A stretch of 57,205 nt of DNA from an uncultured Microbacterium sp. (GTDB lineage Bacteria; Actinomycetota; Actinomycetes; Actinomycetales; Microbacteriaceae). The stretch is taken from the NCBI RefSeq assembly GCF_945952435.1, contig NZ_CAMFHZ010000023.1:1-57205 (forward strand). Reading direction: 5' to 3'. Positions 17,160 to 25,742 of the stretch are shown here, piece after piece. The notes under the pieces are model-generated. The model was not told the origin of the DNA. It was given only the letters and a program-made list of their open reading frames with translations, and did no database searches. Position 1 is the first letter of the stretch; each line of letters begins with the position of its first letter. The translations under genes and the position numbers were made by a program.

Positions 17160-17453
17160 TCAGGCGGGAACGAGACGCTCGACCCGCGCGAGCTCGGCGC
17201 CGTGCTCGTCGTGCTCCACTTCGATGTCGTAGTCGTTCTGGACATTGAGCCAGAACCGCTCCGGGAGGCCGAATGCCTGCGCAAGCCGCAGCGCAGTATC
17301 GGTGGTGATGCGCCTCTTGCCTCTGAGGATCTCGCTGATCAGGGTCTGCGATACTCCCGTTGCCTGAGCCAGGCGATATGCGCTGATACCGAGCGGTTCG
17401 AGGAACTCGGTGCGCAGCATCTCCCCTGGGGTGATGGGGTCATGCACCTTCAT
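17160..17453 (-). CDS. higA: HigA family antitoxin (XRE helix-turn-helix)
   Basis: This 97-residue antitoxin opens with [20 protein letters not shown], the HigA hallmark. A helix-turn-helix follows ([28 protein letters not shown]) and then [21 protein letters not shown]. It should bind and neutralise the HigB toxin and repress the operon. The ATG lies within the last codons of higB (14-nt overlap), the usual HigBA order. An AAGGA ribosome binding site is upstream. Confidence 0.9.
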   Translation of the reverse strand: MKVHDPITPGEMLRTEFLEPLGISAYRLAQATGVSQTLISEILRGKRRITTDTALRLAQAFGLPERFWLNVQNDYDIEVEHDEHGAELARVERLVPA

Positions 17454-17703
17454 CGCGTTGTCCTTCCTCGTGGTAGTCGACGATCTGGACGTCGGCAGGC
17501 CCCGCAGCAGTCCAGATGAAACAGATCCGGTACTGGTCGTTGACACGGATCGAGTACTGACCTTCGCGATCACCGGAAAGCTTCTCCAACCGGTTTCCCG
17601 GCGGGATCCGCAGGTCGTTGATCGCCTCAGCGGCGTTGAGCAGTCGCAGCTTCTTCTGCGCCGCGCGCTGCAGGTATAGCTCGCCGCGTTCTCCGGATCT
17701 CAC
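17440..17703 (-). CDS. higB: HigB family toxin, N-terminus probably shortened
   Basis: This RelE/HigB-type mRNA interferase has the core [35 protein letters not shown] and a terminal VQIVDYH, all typical. The usual first residues (MIxSFxDxxx) are not encoded behind a start codon. The frame reads [13 protein letters not shown] with no ATG or GTG until the GTG at 17703, giving 87 residues, and no ribosome binding site is seen. The region abuts the stop of the RibD-C gene at 17718, so the 5' end may have been lost. The conserved catalytic C-terminal half is intact. It may be inactive. Confidence 0.75.
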   Translation of the reverse strand: MRSGERGELYLQRAAQKKLRLLNAAEAINDLRIPPGNRLEKLSGDREGQYSIRVNDQYRICFIWTAAGPADVQIVDYHEEGQRDEGA

Positions 17704-17717
17704 GTCGCAGAAAGGTT

Positions 17718-18341
17718 TCAGTCGCCGATCGTGCCGGTGCGGATCTCGCCGGGAGCGGGGGCGTAGCGCAGCAGCAGGGTGCCGCCGTCCCCGGTCTCGG
17801 CGCGCACCAGGCGGAGGTTGTGCGGCGTCGCGCCGTCGGGGAAGACCTTCTTGCCCCGTCCGAGCACGATCGGGTAGACCCACAGCTGCAGTTCGTCGAA
17901 GAGCTGCTGGTCGAGGAGCGTCTGCACGAGGTCGATGCTGCCGATGACGTGCACGTCCTCGTGGCGCTCGCGCATCGCCGCGATCTCGGCGGCGAGGTCG
18001 TCGCCCACCCGCGTGCTGCCCTGCCAATCGAGCGCGAGATCCCGGTCTCGCGAGGCCACGTACTTGGGGACCCGGTCGAAGAGCCGCCCGATGAACCCCT
18101 CCTCCCCCGTGGTGTGCTGGGGCCAGTAGCCCGCGAAGATGTCGTACGTGCGCCGGCCGAGCAGGAGTGCGTCGAGCGTTTCGAGGCCGTGCGCCACGCT
18201 GGCGCCGACGGCGTCACTCGGCAGCGGTGCCTGCCAGCCGCCGAACGGGAAGCCGTCCGAGGGATCCTCCTCCGGCCCGCCCGGCGCCTGGGCGACGCCG
18301 TCGAGGGTGGTGAAGAGGTCGATGATGATGCGGCCGGTCAT
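17718..18341 (-). CDS. Dihydrofolate reductase family protein (RibD C-terminal domain)
   Basis: This 207-residue protein has the RibD-C/YwjB-like reductase fold: [18 protein letters not shown] at the N-terminus, [16 protein letters not shown], the nucleotide-binding [22 protein letters not shown], and the C-terminal [13 protein letters not shown]. Such stand-alone proteins are NADPH-dependent reductases of unknown substrate. It lies 40 nt downstream of the HxlR regulator gene and is probably in the same transcript, with an interrupted VOC gene at the head. Confidence 0.9.
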   Translation of the reverse strand: MTGRIIIDLFTTLDGVAQAPGGPEEDPSDGFPFGGWQAPLPSDAVGASVAHGLETLDALLLGRRTYDIFAGYWPQHTTGEEGFIGRLFDRVPKYVASRDRDLALDWQGSTRVGDDLAAEIAAMRERHEDVHVIGSIDLVQTLLDQQLFDELQLWVYPIVLGRGKKVFPDGATPHNLRLVRAETGDGGTLLLRYAPAPGEIRTGTIGD

Positions 18342-18381
18342 GAGCTGTCCGTTCTTCCGGTGGTCGGATCCGTCGACGGTC

Positions 18382-19071
18382 TCAGGGACCGAGGAGCGGG
18401 AGGGGTGCGATGTGGAACGTGCGGGCGAAGCGGTCGAGGATCCGCTCGTCGCCGCGCACGACGGCGACGTGATCCTGCGCGACGGCCTCCGCGGGCGTCG
18501 CCTCGCCCCCGATGAGGCGGCGGATCCCCGGACCGGCGACGACGATCGCCTCCGGTTCGCCCGAGGGCGGGCCGGCTACGCCCGGCGGCCCGGCCGGCGC
18601 GAGCTGCGCGACGTGCAGCGCGCCGGAGCGCACGATCACCCGCAGCGCGACGTCGCCGACGTGCAGCTCGAGGTCGAGATCCGCGGCCCGCTCCGCCTGG
18701 AACGAGGTGCGCAGCGCCATCGTGAGCGAGTCCGCGGTGACGACATCGCCCTCGTGCGGATCGCCCATCGTCTGGAATCCCCAGCGCCCGAGGGCGAGCA
18801 GGATCGGCTCCAGGGCTCTGCCGTACGGCGTGAGCTCGTAGACGAGCCCGCAATTGTGCAGCGGGACGCGGCGCAGCACCCCGCCCTCCTGCAGCTCCCT
18901 GAGCCGCGAGGACAGGATGTTCGTCGGGATCCGGGGCAGCCCGCGCTTGAGGTCCGTGTAGCGGCGCGGACCGACGAGGAGGTCGCGCACGATGAGCATC
19001 GCCCACCGCTCTCCGATCAGTTCGACGGCGTTCGTCACGCCGCAGTACTGACCGTAGCTGCGTGCCGCCAT
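18382..19071 (-). CDS. HxlR family winged-helix transcriptional regulator
   Basis: The 229-residue protein starts with an HxlR domain (residues 1-100: YCGVTNAVELIGERWAMLIV, RRYTDLKRGLPRIPTNILSSRLREL, YELTPYGRAL). A C-terminal SCP2-like ligand-binding domain follows, an arrangement seen in actinobacterial HxlR proteins. Cys10 at the HxlR position could sense oxidants or electrophiles. It probably controls its own group (VOC, HxlR, RibD-C) through the tandem palindromes at 19623-19656. Confidence 0.9.
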   Translation of the reverse strand: MAARSYGQYCGVTNAVELIGERWAMLIVRDLLVGPRRYTDLKRGLPRIPTNILSSRLRELQEGGVLRRVPLHNCGLVYELTPYGRALEPILLALGRWGFQTMGDPHEGDVVTADSLTMALRTSFQAERAADLDLELHVGDVALRVIVRSGALHVAQLAPAGPPGVAGPPSGEPEAIVVAGPGIRRLIGGEATPAEAVAQDHVAVVRGDERILDRFARTFHIAPLPLLGP

Positions 19072-19104
19072 GTCAGCGCCCGCCCGTCGTCCGGCCCGGG
19101 CGGG

Positions 19105-19554
19105 TCAGGCCGATGCTCCGTCCTGCTGCGCGAGGTACGCCTCGGGGCCGTTCTCGACCGCCTCGGGAGCCATGTAGAGGAATCCGAGCGAGTTGCCGTC
19201 CGGGTCGTCGATGTCGCGGGAGTACATGAAGCCGTAGTCCTGCGCCGGCCGGGGTTCGGCTCCGCCTGCGGCGAGGGCACGGTCCGCCGTCGCGTCGACG
19301 TCCTCGCGGGAGTCGCGGGTGAACGAGACCGAGACCTGCGCGACCTCATTCGGATCGGCGATGGGCTTGTCGGTGAAGGTCCCGAAGAACTCACGGGTCA
19401 GCATCATGAAGTAGATGTCCTCGCCCCAGACGACGCATGCGGCGTTGTCGTCGGTGAACTGCGGGTTGATCTAGCATCCGAGCGCGAGATAGAACGCCTT
19501 GCTCCGCTCGAGATCGGTGACGGGCAGATTCACGAAGACCTTCGTGTCAGACAT
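19105..19554 (-). pseudogene. VOC/glyoxalase family gene with an in-frame TAG
   Basis: Read through, this is a 149-residue VOC-superfamily protein: VFVNLPVTDLERSKAFYLALG, then INPQFTDDNAACVVW, FMMLTREFF and DIDDPDGNSLGFLYM. Codon 28 (minus strand, starting at 19473) is TAG, where homologues have an acidic residue before INPQF. The frame is otherwise clean on both sides, so this is a single nonsense change, a read-through case or a base-call error. The part after the stop has an ATG at 19407 but would lack the first fold half. It was probably the first gene of the HxlR operon. Confidence 0.85.
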
Positions 19555-19622
19555 GTCGACTCCTTCGTCGGTGCGATCGCGTCGGTCCCGACGGGCCCTG
19601 CTCCCGCGTCCGCTGCACTTAG

Positions 19623-19656
19623 CTTGTTAAAAACAAGTGAGCTTGTCAAGAGCAAG
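19623..19656 (-). promoter_or_regulatory. Tandem palindromic operator of the HxlR/VOC operon
   Basis: Two 15-bp palindromes, CTTGTTAAAAACAAG (19623-19637) and CTTGTCAAGAGCAAG (19642-19656), have centres 19 bp apart and are A/T-rich in a GC-rich context. On the minus strand a TTGACA -35-like element lies in the distal one. Position and symmetry fit binding by the HxlR protein encoded at 18382. Confidence 0.75.
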
Positions 19657-19733
19657 TGCAATCTTCCCGAGAGTGCCTGAGGGACCTCCGCGGGATCCCC
19701 CGCACGAAGGATGTCGGAGCGCGGACTCCCCCC

Positions 19734-19739
19734 TACGGT
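19734..19739 (+). promoter_or_regulatory. Leaderless -10 box (TACGGT) for the sensor kinase
   Basis: TACGGT, 6 nt, then the ATG at 19746. This argues against the longer reading frame starting at 19656. Confidence 0.65.
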
Positions 19740-19745
19740 GGAGCC

Positions 19746-21002
19746 ATGCCGTTCACCCGCACGCCGACCGCACGGGAGCTGCGCAGCGACATCGCCCTCG
19801 CCGCCGCTCTCTTCGTCGGCGGGATCCTCAGCGCGGCCCTCTCGAGCATCGCCCGGATCTACGGCGATCAGCAGGCCGAACCGTGGACGGCACTGCCCTA
19901 CCTCGTCGCGGTCACCGCGCCGCTCGCGGTGCGGCGGCGCTGGCCGGCCCCTGTCGCGCTCGTCGTGGCGCTCGCGTACTTCGGCGCCGTGACCCTGAAG
20001 ATCCCGGAGATGTACGTCGGCAACATCGCCGTCTTCATCGGGATCTACACGGTGGGCGCCTGGATGAACCATCGCAGGGCTGCGTTCGTCACCCGCGCGG
20101 GGATCATCCTCGGCATGGCGATCTGGCTCGTCGTCGTGATGTATCGCGGCGCGCTGGAACAGGCGGGCAAGGCCGATCTCATGGCGGGAATGCTCTCCCC
20201 CTACGTCGCCGTCATGATGCTGCAGGTGCTGCTGAACGCGCTCTACTTCGGCGGCGCGTACTACTTCGGCGAGCGCAGCTGGGCAGCGGCGCAACAGCGC
20301 GCGGCCCTGGAACAACGCACCAGGGAACTCGAACGCGAACGGGAGCGCAGCGCCGCGCAGGCGGTGGCGCTCGACCGGGTCAGGATCGCGCGGGAGCTGC
20401 ACGACGTGGTCGCCCACCACGTCTCGGTCATGGGCGTGCAGGCCGGGGCCGCCCGCGTCGTCATCCCGACTGATCCGGCCGGCGCGGCCGCGATCGTCGC
20501 CGGTATCGAGGACGCGGCGCGGGATGCGATCCGGGACTTCCGTCATCTGCTCGACACGCTCCGAGCCCCCGGAGACGAGGAGGACGCCTCCTCGACGGTC
20601 GGCGTGGACGACGTCGCCGCGCTCGTGTCGGCGTCGACCGCGGCGGGCCTCCCCGCCCGGATCCAAGTGATCGGCACGCCCGTGCCCGTCCCGCGTCTCA
20701 CGGCGGTCAACCTGTACCGGATCGCACAGGAGTCGCTCACCAACGCCCGCCGCCACGCCGGGCCCGATGCGGAGGCGGACGTGCGGATCCGCTACGAGCA
20801 GGGCGAGTCCGGCGCGACCGTCGAGCTCGAGGTGGTGAACTCCGGGCGGATCGTGCCCGCCGTGCGTGCGGGTCTGGGCCTGCTCGGCATGCGCGAACGG
20901 GCGGCGGCGTCGGGCGGGACGATCGAGCTGGTCCCCCGCCCCTCCGGCGGTTTCCGGGTGCGCGCGACGCTGCCGGTCGGCGAGACGGAGGTCGCGGGAT
21001 GA
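19746..21002 (+). CDS. NarL-type sensor histidine kinase
   Basis: This 418-residue kinase has four or five N-terminal transmembrane helices (residues about 15-150), a coiled coil rich in Glu/Arg, the HisKA_3 phosphoacceptor RVRIARELHDVVAHHVSVM, and an HATPase domain (NLYRIAQESLTNARRHAG, GLGLLGMRERAAASGG). There is no extracellular sensor domain, so it probably senses membrane or cell-wall stress or a partner protein. It overlaps the response regulator by 4 nt (ATGA). The downstream genes at 21715 and 22972 have their own promoter boxes. The start is set by the TACGGT box. Confidence 0.93.
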   Translation: MPFTRTPTARELRSDIALAAALFVGGILSAALSSIARIYGDQQAEPWTALPYLVAVTAPLAVRRRWPAPVALVVALAYFGAVTLKIPEMYVGNIAVFIGIYTVGAWMNHRRAAFVTRAGIILGMAIWLVVVMYRGALEQAGKADLMAGMLSPYVAVMMLQVLLNALYFGGAYYFGERSWAAAQQRAALEQRTRELERERERSAAQAVALDRVRIARELHDVVAHHVSVMGVQAGAARVVIPTDPAGAAAIVAGIEDAARDAIRDFRHLLDTLRAPGDEEDASSTVGVDDVAALVSASTAAGLPARIQVIGTPVPVPRLTAVNLYRIAQESLTNARRHAGPDAEADVRIRYEQGESGATVELEVVNSGRIVPAVRAGLGLLGMRERAAASGGTIELVPRPSGGFRVRATLPVGETEVAG

Positions 21003-21694
21003 CGGATCCCATCCGCGTGCTGCTCGTCGACGACCACGCCATGCTGCGAGCCGGGTTCCGCACGATCCTGGGCCTGCAGCCCGACCTCGCCGTGGTCGGC
21101 GAGGCGGCGACGGGCCCGGAGGCGGTCGCCCTGGCCGCGACGCTGCGCCCGGACGTCATCACGATGGACGTGCAGATGCCCGACATGGACGGGATCGAGG
21201 CGACCCGCCGGATCCGCGCCGACGGTCGGATCCACGCCGCCGTCGCGATCGTGACCACGTTCGACCGGGACGACTACCTCTTCGACGCGCTCGACGCGGG
21301 GGCGAGCGGATTCCTCCTGAAGAACGCGGGCCCGGAGGAGCTCGTCGCGGCCGTGCGCGCTCTCGCGGCGGGCGACGGCATGCTCGCACCCGAGGTCACC
21401 CGTCGCGTGCTCCGCCGCTTCGCCCCTTCCGCCGCCGAGCGGGGCGGGTCCGCCGAGCGGTCAGGACAGCCCTCGCGCGCGCTGCCCTCGGCGGACCTCC
21501 CCGAGCCGCTGACCGATCGCGAGCGCGAGGTGCTGCGACTCGTCGCCGAGGCGTGGAGCAATGCCGAGATCGCCGCCGAGCTCTACATCGGCGAGGCGAC
21601 GGTGAAGACGCACGTGTCCCGGATCCTGCAGAAGCTCGGCGCCCGCGACCGCGTGCAGGCGGTCGTGCTCGCGCACCGGCTGGGCCTGACCTGA
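20999..21694 (+). CDS. NarL/LuxR family response regulator
   Basis: The 231-residue regulator has a receiver domain (LLVDDHAMLRAGF, phosphoacceptor Asp in VITMDVQMPDMDG, GFLLKNAGPEEL) and a C-terminal LuxR helix-turn-helix (LTDREREVLRLVAEAWSNAE...TVKTHVSRILQKL). It is the cognate partner of the overlapping kinase gene. A 30-residue Ser/Pro/Ala-rich linker is somewhat longer than usual. ABC exporters are frequent targets of this class, so the NatAB-like genes at 22972 are candidates. Confidence 0.95.
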   Translation: MTDPIRVLLVDDHAMLRAGFRTILGLQPDLAVVGEAATGPEAVALAATLRPDVITMDVQMPDMDGIEATRRIRADGRIHAAVAIVTTFDRDDYLFDALDAGASGFLLKNAGPEELVAAVRALAAGDGMLAPEVTRRVLRRFAPSAAERGGSAERSGQPSRALPSADLPEPLTDREREVLRLVAEAWSNAEIAAELYIGEATVKTHVSRILQKLGARDRVQAVVLAHRLGLT

Positions 21695-21702
21695 GGCGCC
21701 GA

Positions 21703-21708
21703 TACTCT
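21703..21708 (+). promoter_or_regulatory. Leaderless -10 box (TACTCT) for the BenE-like gene
   Basis: TACTCT, 6 nt, then the ATG at 21715. Confidence 0.65.
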
Positions 21709-21714
21709 CGACCC

Positions 21715-22902
21715 ATGCCCGAAACCACGCCCGTCCCGGTTCCGACCCCCGGTCGTGCGATCATCGCCGGGATCGTGACCGCCCTCGTCGGGTTCACGAG
21801 CTCGTTCGCGGTGGTGCTCACGGGCCTGCACGCGGCCGGTGCGACCCGCGAGCAGGCCGCGAGCGGTCTGCTCGCGCTGAGTCTCACGATGGGCGTGGCG
21901 TGCACCGTGCTCGCCGCGCGGTACCGCATGCCGATCACCGCCGCCTGGTCCACCCCTGGCGCGGCGCTGCTGGCCGCCGGAGGGGCCGTGGAGGGAGGCT
22001 GGCCGGCCGCCGTCGGCGCGTTCCTCGTCGTCGCCGCGCTGATCCTGCTCACCGCCCTCGTCCCGCGGATCGGCACGCTCATCGCCGCGATCCCTCCCTC
22101 GATCGCGCAGGCGATGCTCGCCGGCGTGCTGCTGCCGCTGTGCCTCGCGCCTTTCACCGGCCTGGCGGCCAACCCCTGGGGCGTCGTCCCCGTGCTGCTC
22201 ACCTGGCTCCTGTTCGCCCGTTTCGCGCCGCGGTGGGCCGTGCCTCTCGCGTTCGTGACGGCGACGATCGTGATCGTGATCGGGATCGCCCGGAGCGGGG
22301 CCGCGGTCGACGCCGCAGCGCTGCTCCCGCGGCTCTCCCCGACCGTTCCCACGTTCACGCTCGGGGCGCTGATCGGCCTCGCGCTGCCGCTGTTCATCGT
22401 CACGATGGCGTCGCAGAACGTTCCGGGCGTCGCCGTCATGCGCAGCTTCGGCTACGAGGTGCCGTGGCGCCCCGCGATGCTCGTGACGGGTCTCGGCTCG
22501 GCGGCGGGAGCGGTCGCCGGCGGCCACGCGATCAACCTCGCGGCGATCAGCGCGGCCCTCGCCGCGTCCCCGGACGCCGAGCCCGATCCGCGGCGCCGGT
22601 GGGTCGCGGGCGTCTCCACCGGGGTCTCCTACCTCGTGCTGGGTGCCTTCTCGGCGGCCTTCGCCGCGCTCGTCGCGCTCGCACCCGCGGCGGTGATCCC
22701 TGCGGTGGCGGGCGTCGCCCTGCTGGGCGCGTTCGGATCGGCGGTGCAGCAGGCCATCGACGATCCCGGCGAGCGCATCCCCGCGGTCGTCACATTCCTC
22801 GTCGCGGCGTCCGGCGTCGCCTTCTGGGGTGTGAGCGCGGCGTTCTGGGCGCTGCTGGCGGGGCTGGTCGTGCGCGGCGTGCTGCACGTCGGCCGGCGCT
22901 GA
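21715..22902 (+). CDS. BenE family benzoate/H+ symporter-like transporter
   Basis: This 395-residue protein has about twelve membrane helices and the BenE pattern: RAIIAGIVTALVGFTSSFAVVLTGL at the start, PITAAWSTPGAALLAAGG, ITMASQN-like IVTMASQNVPGVAVMRSFGY and GGHAINLAAISAAL. BenE members import aromatic acids with protons, but no aromatic-degradation gene is nearby, so the substrate is open. The start follows from the TACTCT box 6 nt upstream. Confidence 0.9.
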   Translation: MPETTPVPVPTPGRAIIAGIVTALVGFTSSFAVVLTGLHAAGATREQAASGLLALSLTMGVACTVLAARYRMPITAAWSTPGAALLAAGGAVEGGWPAAVGAFLVVAALILLTALVPRIGTLIAAIPPSIAQAMLAGVLLPLCLAPFTGLAANPWGVVPVLLTWLLFARFAPRWAVPLAFVTATIVIVIGIARSGAAVDAAALLPRLSPTVPTFTLGALIGLALPLFIVTMASQNVPGVAVMRSFGYEVPWRPAMLVTGLGSAAGAVAGGHAINLAAISAALAASPDAEPDPRRRWVAGVSTGVSYLVLGAFSAAFAALVALAPAAVIPAVAGVALLGAFGSAVQQAIDDPGERIPAVVTFLVAASGVAFWGVSAAFWALLAGLVVRGVLHVGRR

Positions 22903-22959
22903 GAGGATCCGTCGCACGGATCCGTCGCGCGGGGGATGCCCCGCCGCACGCGCTCCCGC

Positions 22960-22965
22960 TACCGT
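22960..22965 (+). promoter_or_regulatory. Leaderless -10 box (TACCGT) for the ABC ATPase
   Basis: TACCGT, 6 nt, then the ATG at 22972. This favours 22972 over the upstream ATG at 22936. Confidence 0.6.
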
Positions 22966-22971
22966 CGGGGC

Positions 22972-23862
22972 ATGACAGGGCTCCTCGATCTGACGGGCGT
23001 GACCAAGAGCTACGGCTCGCGGCGCGTGCTCGACGACATCACCTTCCGCGTCGCGCCAGGGCGGCTCACCGGTTTCGTGGGCGGGAACGGCGCGGGCAAG
23101 ACCACGACCATGCGGATCGTGCTGGGGGTGCTCGCCGCGGACGGCGGGGAGGTGCGCCTCGACGATCACCCGGTGACCGAGGGCGATCGCCGACGATTCG
23201 GCTACATGCCCGAGGAACGAGGCCTCTACCCCAAGATGAAGGTGCTCGACCAGGTCGCCTACCTCGCGCGGCTGCACGGCTTCGGCAAGGCGGAGGCGAA
23301 CGCCCGGGGCGCGGCCCTGCTCACCGAGCTCGGGCTCGGCGAGCGCCTGACCGACACGATCGAGTCGCTCTCCCTGGGCAATCAGCAGCGCGCGCAGATC
23401 GCCGCGGCGCTCGTGCACGACCCCGAGGTGCTGATCCTCGACGAGCCGTTCTCGGGCCTCGATCCCCTCGCGGTGGACGTCGTCGCGGGCGTGCTGCAGA
23501 CGCGCGCCGCCCAGGGGGCGTCCATCCTGTTCTCCTCGCACCAGCTCGACGTCGTCGAGCGGCTCTGCGACGACCTCGTCATCATCGCCGGAGGCACGAT
23601 CCGCGCCTCAGGATCGAGGGAGCGCCTGCGCGCGCAGTTCTCGCAGCCCCGGTACGAGCTGGTCACGGACGGGGACGCCGGATGGGTCCGCGCGGAACCG
23701 GGCGTGTCCGTCGTCGACTTCGAAGGCGGCACCGCGGTCTTCGACGCCGACGCGGCGGACGCACAGCGGATCCTCCGTACGGCACTCGAGCGGGGAGCCG
23801 TCCGCTCGTTCTCCCCGCAGCACCCGTCCCTCGCGCAGATCTTCAAGGAGGTCATCCAGTGA
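22972..23862 (+). CDS. ABC transporter ATP-binding protein (NatA-like)
   Basis: This 296-residue ATPase has Walker A GGNGAGKTTTMR near residue 42, a Q-loop region YMPEERGLYPKM, the signature ESLSLGNQQRAQIA and Walker B EVLILDEPFSGLDP, plus a C-terminal DUF4162-like extension (VRSFSPQHPSLAQIFKEVI). It energises the permease encoded immediately downstream (4-nt GTGA overlap). The NatAB family exports Na+ or small toxic compounds. Confidence 0.94.
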   Translation: MTGLLDLTGVTKSYGSRRVLDDITFRVAPGRLTGFVGGNGAGKTTTMRIVLGVLAADGGEVRLDDHPVTEGDRRRFGYMPEERGLYPKMKVLDQVAYLARLHGFGKAEANARGAALLTELGLGERLTDTIESLSLGNQQRAQIAAALVHDPEVLILDEPFSGLDPLAVDVVAGVLQTRAAQGASILFSSHQLDVVERLCDDLVIIAGGTIRASGSRERLRAQFSQPRYELVTDGDAGWVRAEPGVSVVDFEGGTAVFDADAADAQRILRTALERGAVRSFSPQHPSLAQIFKEVIQ

Positions 23863-24977
23863 GCAACGTCACCGGCCCCGCCGGCACCCCCAGCGGCGCC
23901 CTCTCGTCCGGGGCGGGCATCCTGCTCGTCGCCGAACGCGAGATCGGATCCAAACTGCGCAGCAAGGCGTTCCTCGTCTCGACCGGCATCCTGCTGCTCA
24001 TCGCCCTCGCCGGCGTGCTCATCGGCGGCTTCCTGAGCCAGAACACCTCCGAGACGAAGATCGCCGTGACCGCGGAGACCGCGTCCGCGGTCGAGGGGAT
24101 GCCCGGGCTCGCGGTGACCCGCGCGGCCGACCCCGCCGCCGCCGAGAAGCTGGTGCGCGAGGAGAAGGTCGAGGCGGCGCTCGTGCCGAGCCCCGGCGAC
24201 ACGACGTTCGGCTACACGGTCGTCGCGCTGCACAGCGCACCGAGCGAGGTCGCGTCGCTGCTGGCGAAGTCCCCGAAGGTCACGATCCTCGAGCCCGACA
24301 CGACCAATCCTCTGCTGCGCTACCTCGTCGCGATCGGGTTCGGCGTCGTGTTCCTCATGGCCGCGTCCACGTTCGGCGCGACGATGGCGCAGAGCGTCGT
24401 CGAGGAGAAGCAGACCCGCGTGGTCGAACTGCTGCTCGCGGCCATCCCGGCGAAGGTGCTCCTGGCCGGCAAGGTCGTCGGCAACACGGTGCTGGCGATG
24501 GCGCAGATCCTCCTTCTCGCCGCGATCGGCGTCGTCGGGCTCATCGTGACGGGTCAGAACACGGTGCTGCAGGGCCTCGGATCCCCGCTGCTGTGGTTCG
24601 CGGTCTTCTTCCTTCTCGGGTTCGTGCTGCTCGCCTCGCTGTTCGCGGCCGCCGCGGCGATGGTCTCGCGGCAGGAGGACATCGGATCCACGACCATGCC
24701 GATCACGATGCTCGTGATGGCGCCGTACTTCCTCGTGATCCTCTTCAACGACAATCCCGTGGTCATGACGATCCTGTCGTACGTGCCGTTCTCGGCCCCC
24801 GTCGCGATGCCCGTGCGCCTGTTCGTCGGGGACGCGCAGTGGTGGGAGCCGCTCGTGTCGCTCGTGATCCTGCTCGTCGCGTGCGTCGCCGCGATCCTCC
24901 TCGCGGGGAAGATCTACGAGAACTCGCTGCTGCGGATGGGCGGGCGCGTGAAGCTCCGGGAGGCGCTGCGCGGCTGA
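23859..24977 (+). CDS. ABC-2 type permease (NatB-like)
   Basis: This 372-residue membrane subunit has an N-terminal helix (FLVSTGILLLIALAGVLIGGF), a large extracytoplasmic domain of about 130 residues, and five C-terminal helices. The conserved VVEEKQTRVVELLLAAIPAKVLLAGKV stretch of NatB-like exporters is present. The GTG start overlaps the ATPase stop (GTGA) and follows an AAGGAGG ribosome binding site 8 nt upstream. It forms a complete exporter with the preceding ATPase. Confidence 0.93.
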   Translation: MSNVTGPAGTPSGALSSGAGILLVAEREIGSKLRSKAFLVSTGILLLIALAGVLIGGFLSQNTSETKIAVTAETASAVEGMPGLAVTRAADPAAAEKLVREEKVEAALVPSPGDTTFGYTVVALHSAPSEVASLLAKSPKVTILEPDTTNPLLRYLVAIGFGVVFLMAASTFGATMAQSVVEEKQTRVVELLLAAIPAKVLLAGKVVGNTVLAMAQILLLAAIGVVGLIVTGQNTVLQGLGSPLLWFAVFFLLGFVLLASLFAAAAAMVSRQEDIGSTTMPITMLVMAPYFLVILFNDNPVVMTILSYVPFSAPVAMPVRLFVGDAQWWEPLVSLVILLVACVAAILLAGKIYENSLLRMGGRVKLREALRG

Positions 24978-24984
24978 CGGGAAT

Positions 24985-24996
24985 ATTCACGCGAAT
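24985..24996. promoter_or_regulatory. Short palindrome before the nitroreductase gene
   Basis: ATTCACGCGAAT sits in an A/T-rich patch 8 nt after the ABC permease stop, with a partly matching arm (CTTCGTGA) about 20 nt further on. It could be a regulator site for the nitroreductase. Weak evidence. Confidence 0.3.
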
Positions 24997-25067
24997 GGAT
25001 TGTTCTTCGTGAGGTGCGGACGACGGGGTCCGACGGCCCCTGTCACCTTCCGAAAGGTCTCATCGCG

Positions 25068-25652
25068 ATGAGCACTCCCGCCCTCGACCGCACCGCGGTC
25101 ACCGAAGCTCCCATCCTCGACGTCCTCGCCGAGCGCTGGAGCACCCGCATCTTCGACGCGCAGGCGACGATCGACGAAGCCGCCCTGTCGAGCGCGCTCG
25201 AGGCCGCCCGCTGGGCTCCGACGGCCGCCAACACGCAGCCCTGGCGCGTGATCGTCGCCCGCCGCGGATCCGAGCAGCACGCCACGATCGTCGCCTCCCT
25301 CGCCGGGTTCAACGCAGCCTGGGCGGGCGACGCCGCCGCCCTCGTCGTCTTCGTCGCCGAGACCACCCGCGACGACCAGCCGATGCCGTGGGCCCTGTAC
25401 GACACGGGCCAGGCCGCCGCGCACTTCACGGTGCAGGCGCACGCCGACGGACTGTCGACCCACCAGATGGGCGGCTTCGACCGCGACGCGATCTCGGCCG
25501 CCTTCGGCCTCGGCGACGCGTTCACCCCGATCTCGGTCATGGCCGTCGGCGAGCTCGGCGACATCCGCACCGCGTCCGAGGAGCTGCAGCAGCGCGAGAA
25601 CGCCCCGCGCACGCGCCGCCCGATCGCCGAGTCGCTGATCGTCAACGCCTGA
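25068..25652 (+). CDS. Nitroreductase family protein
   Basis: This 194-residue flavoprotein-like reductase has the FMN-binding start RWSTRIFDAQATIDEAAL and AARWAPTAANTQPWRVIV, with a central FTVQAHADGLSTHQMGGF. It should reduce nitro or quinone-like compounds with NAD(P)H. The ATG at 25068 has a GAAAGG ribosome binding site and replaces an upstream in-frame GTG. A strong two-way hairpin follows the stop. Confidence 0.92.
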   Translation: MSTPALDRTAVTEAPILDVLAERWSTRIFDAQATIDEAALSSALEAARWAPTAANTQPWRVIVARRGSEQHATIVASLAGFNAAWAGDAAALVVFVAETTRDDQPMPWALYDTGQAAAHFTVQAHADGLSTHQMGGFDRDAISAAFGLGDAFTPISVMAVGELGDIRTASEELQQRENAPRTRRPIAESLIVNA

Positions 25653-25690
25653 CACCCGGCACCGGGCAGGGCGCCCCGCGCCCTCGACGA

Positions 25691-25734
25691 AGAACGGCCG
25701 TGACCTCCGCCATCGAGCGGATCACGGCCGTTCT
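25691..25734. terminator. Bidirectional terminator between the nitroreductase and GH15 genes
   Basis: The 13-bp arms AGAACGGCCGTGA and TCACGGCCGTTCT are perfect, and an inner TCCGC/GCGGA stem extends the hairpin. It lies between two convergent genes. Confidence 0.85.
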
Positions 25735-25742
25735 GCGTCGGA

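Noticed and set aside
19656..19745. A longer N-terminus for the sensor kinase starting at 19656.
   Set aside because: It begins within the HxlR operator and lacks a start signal; the TACGGT box and ATG at 19746 fit better.
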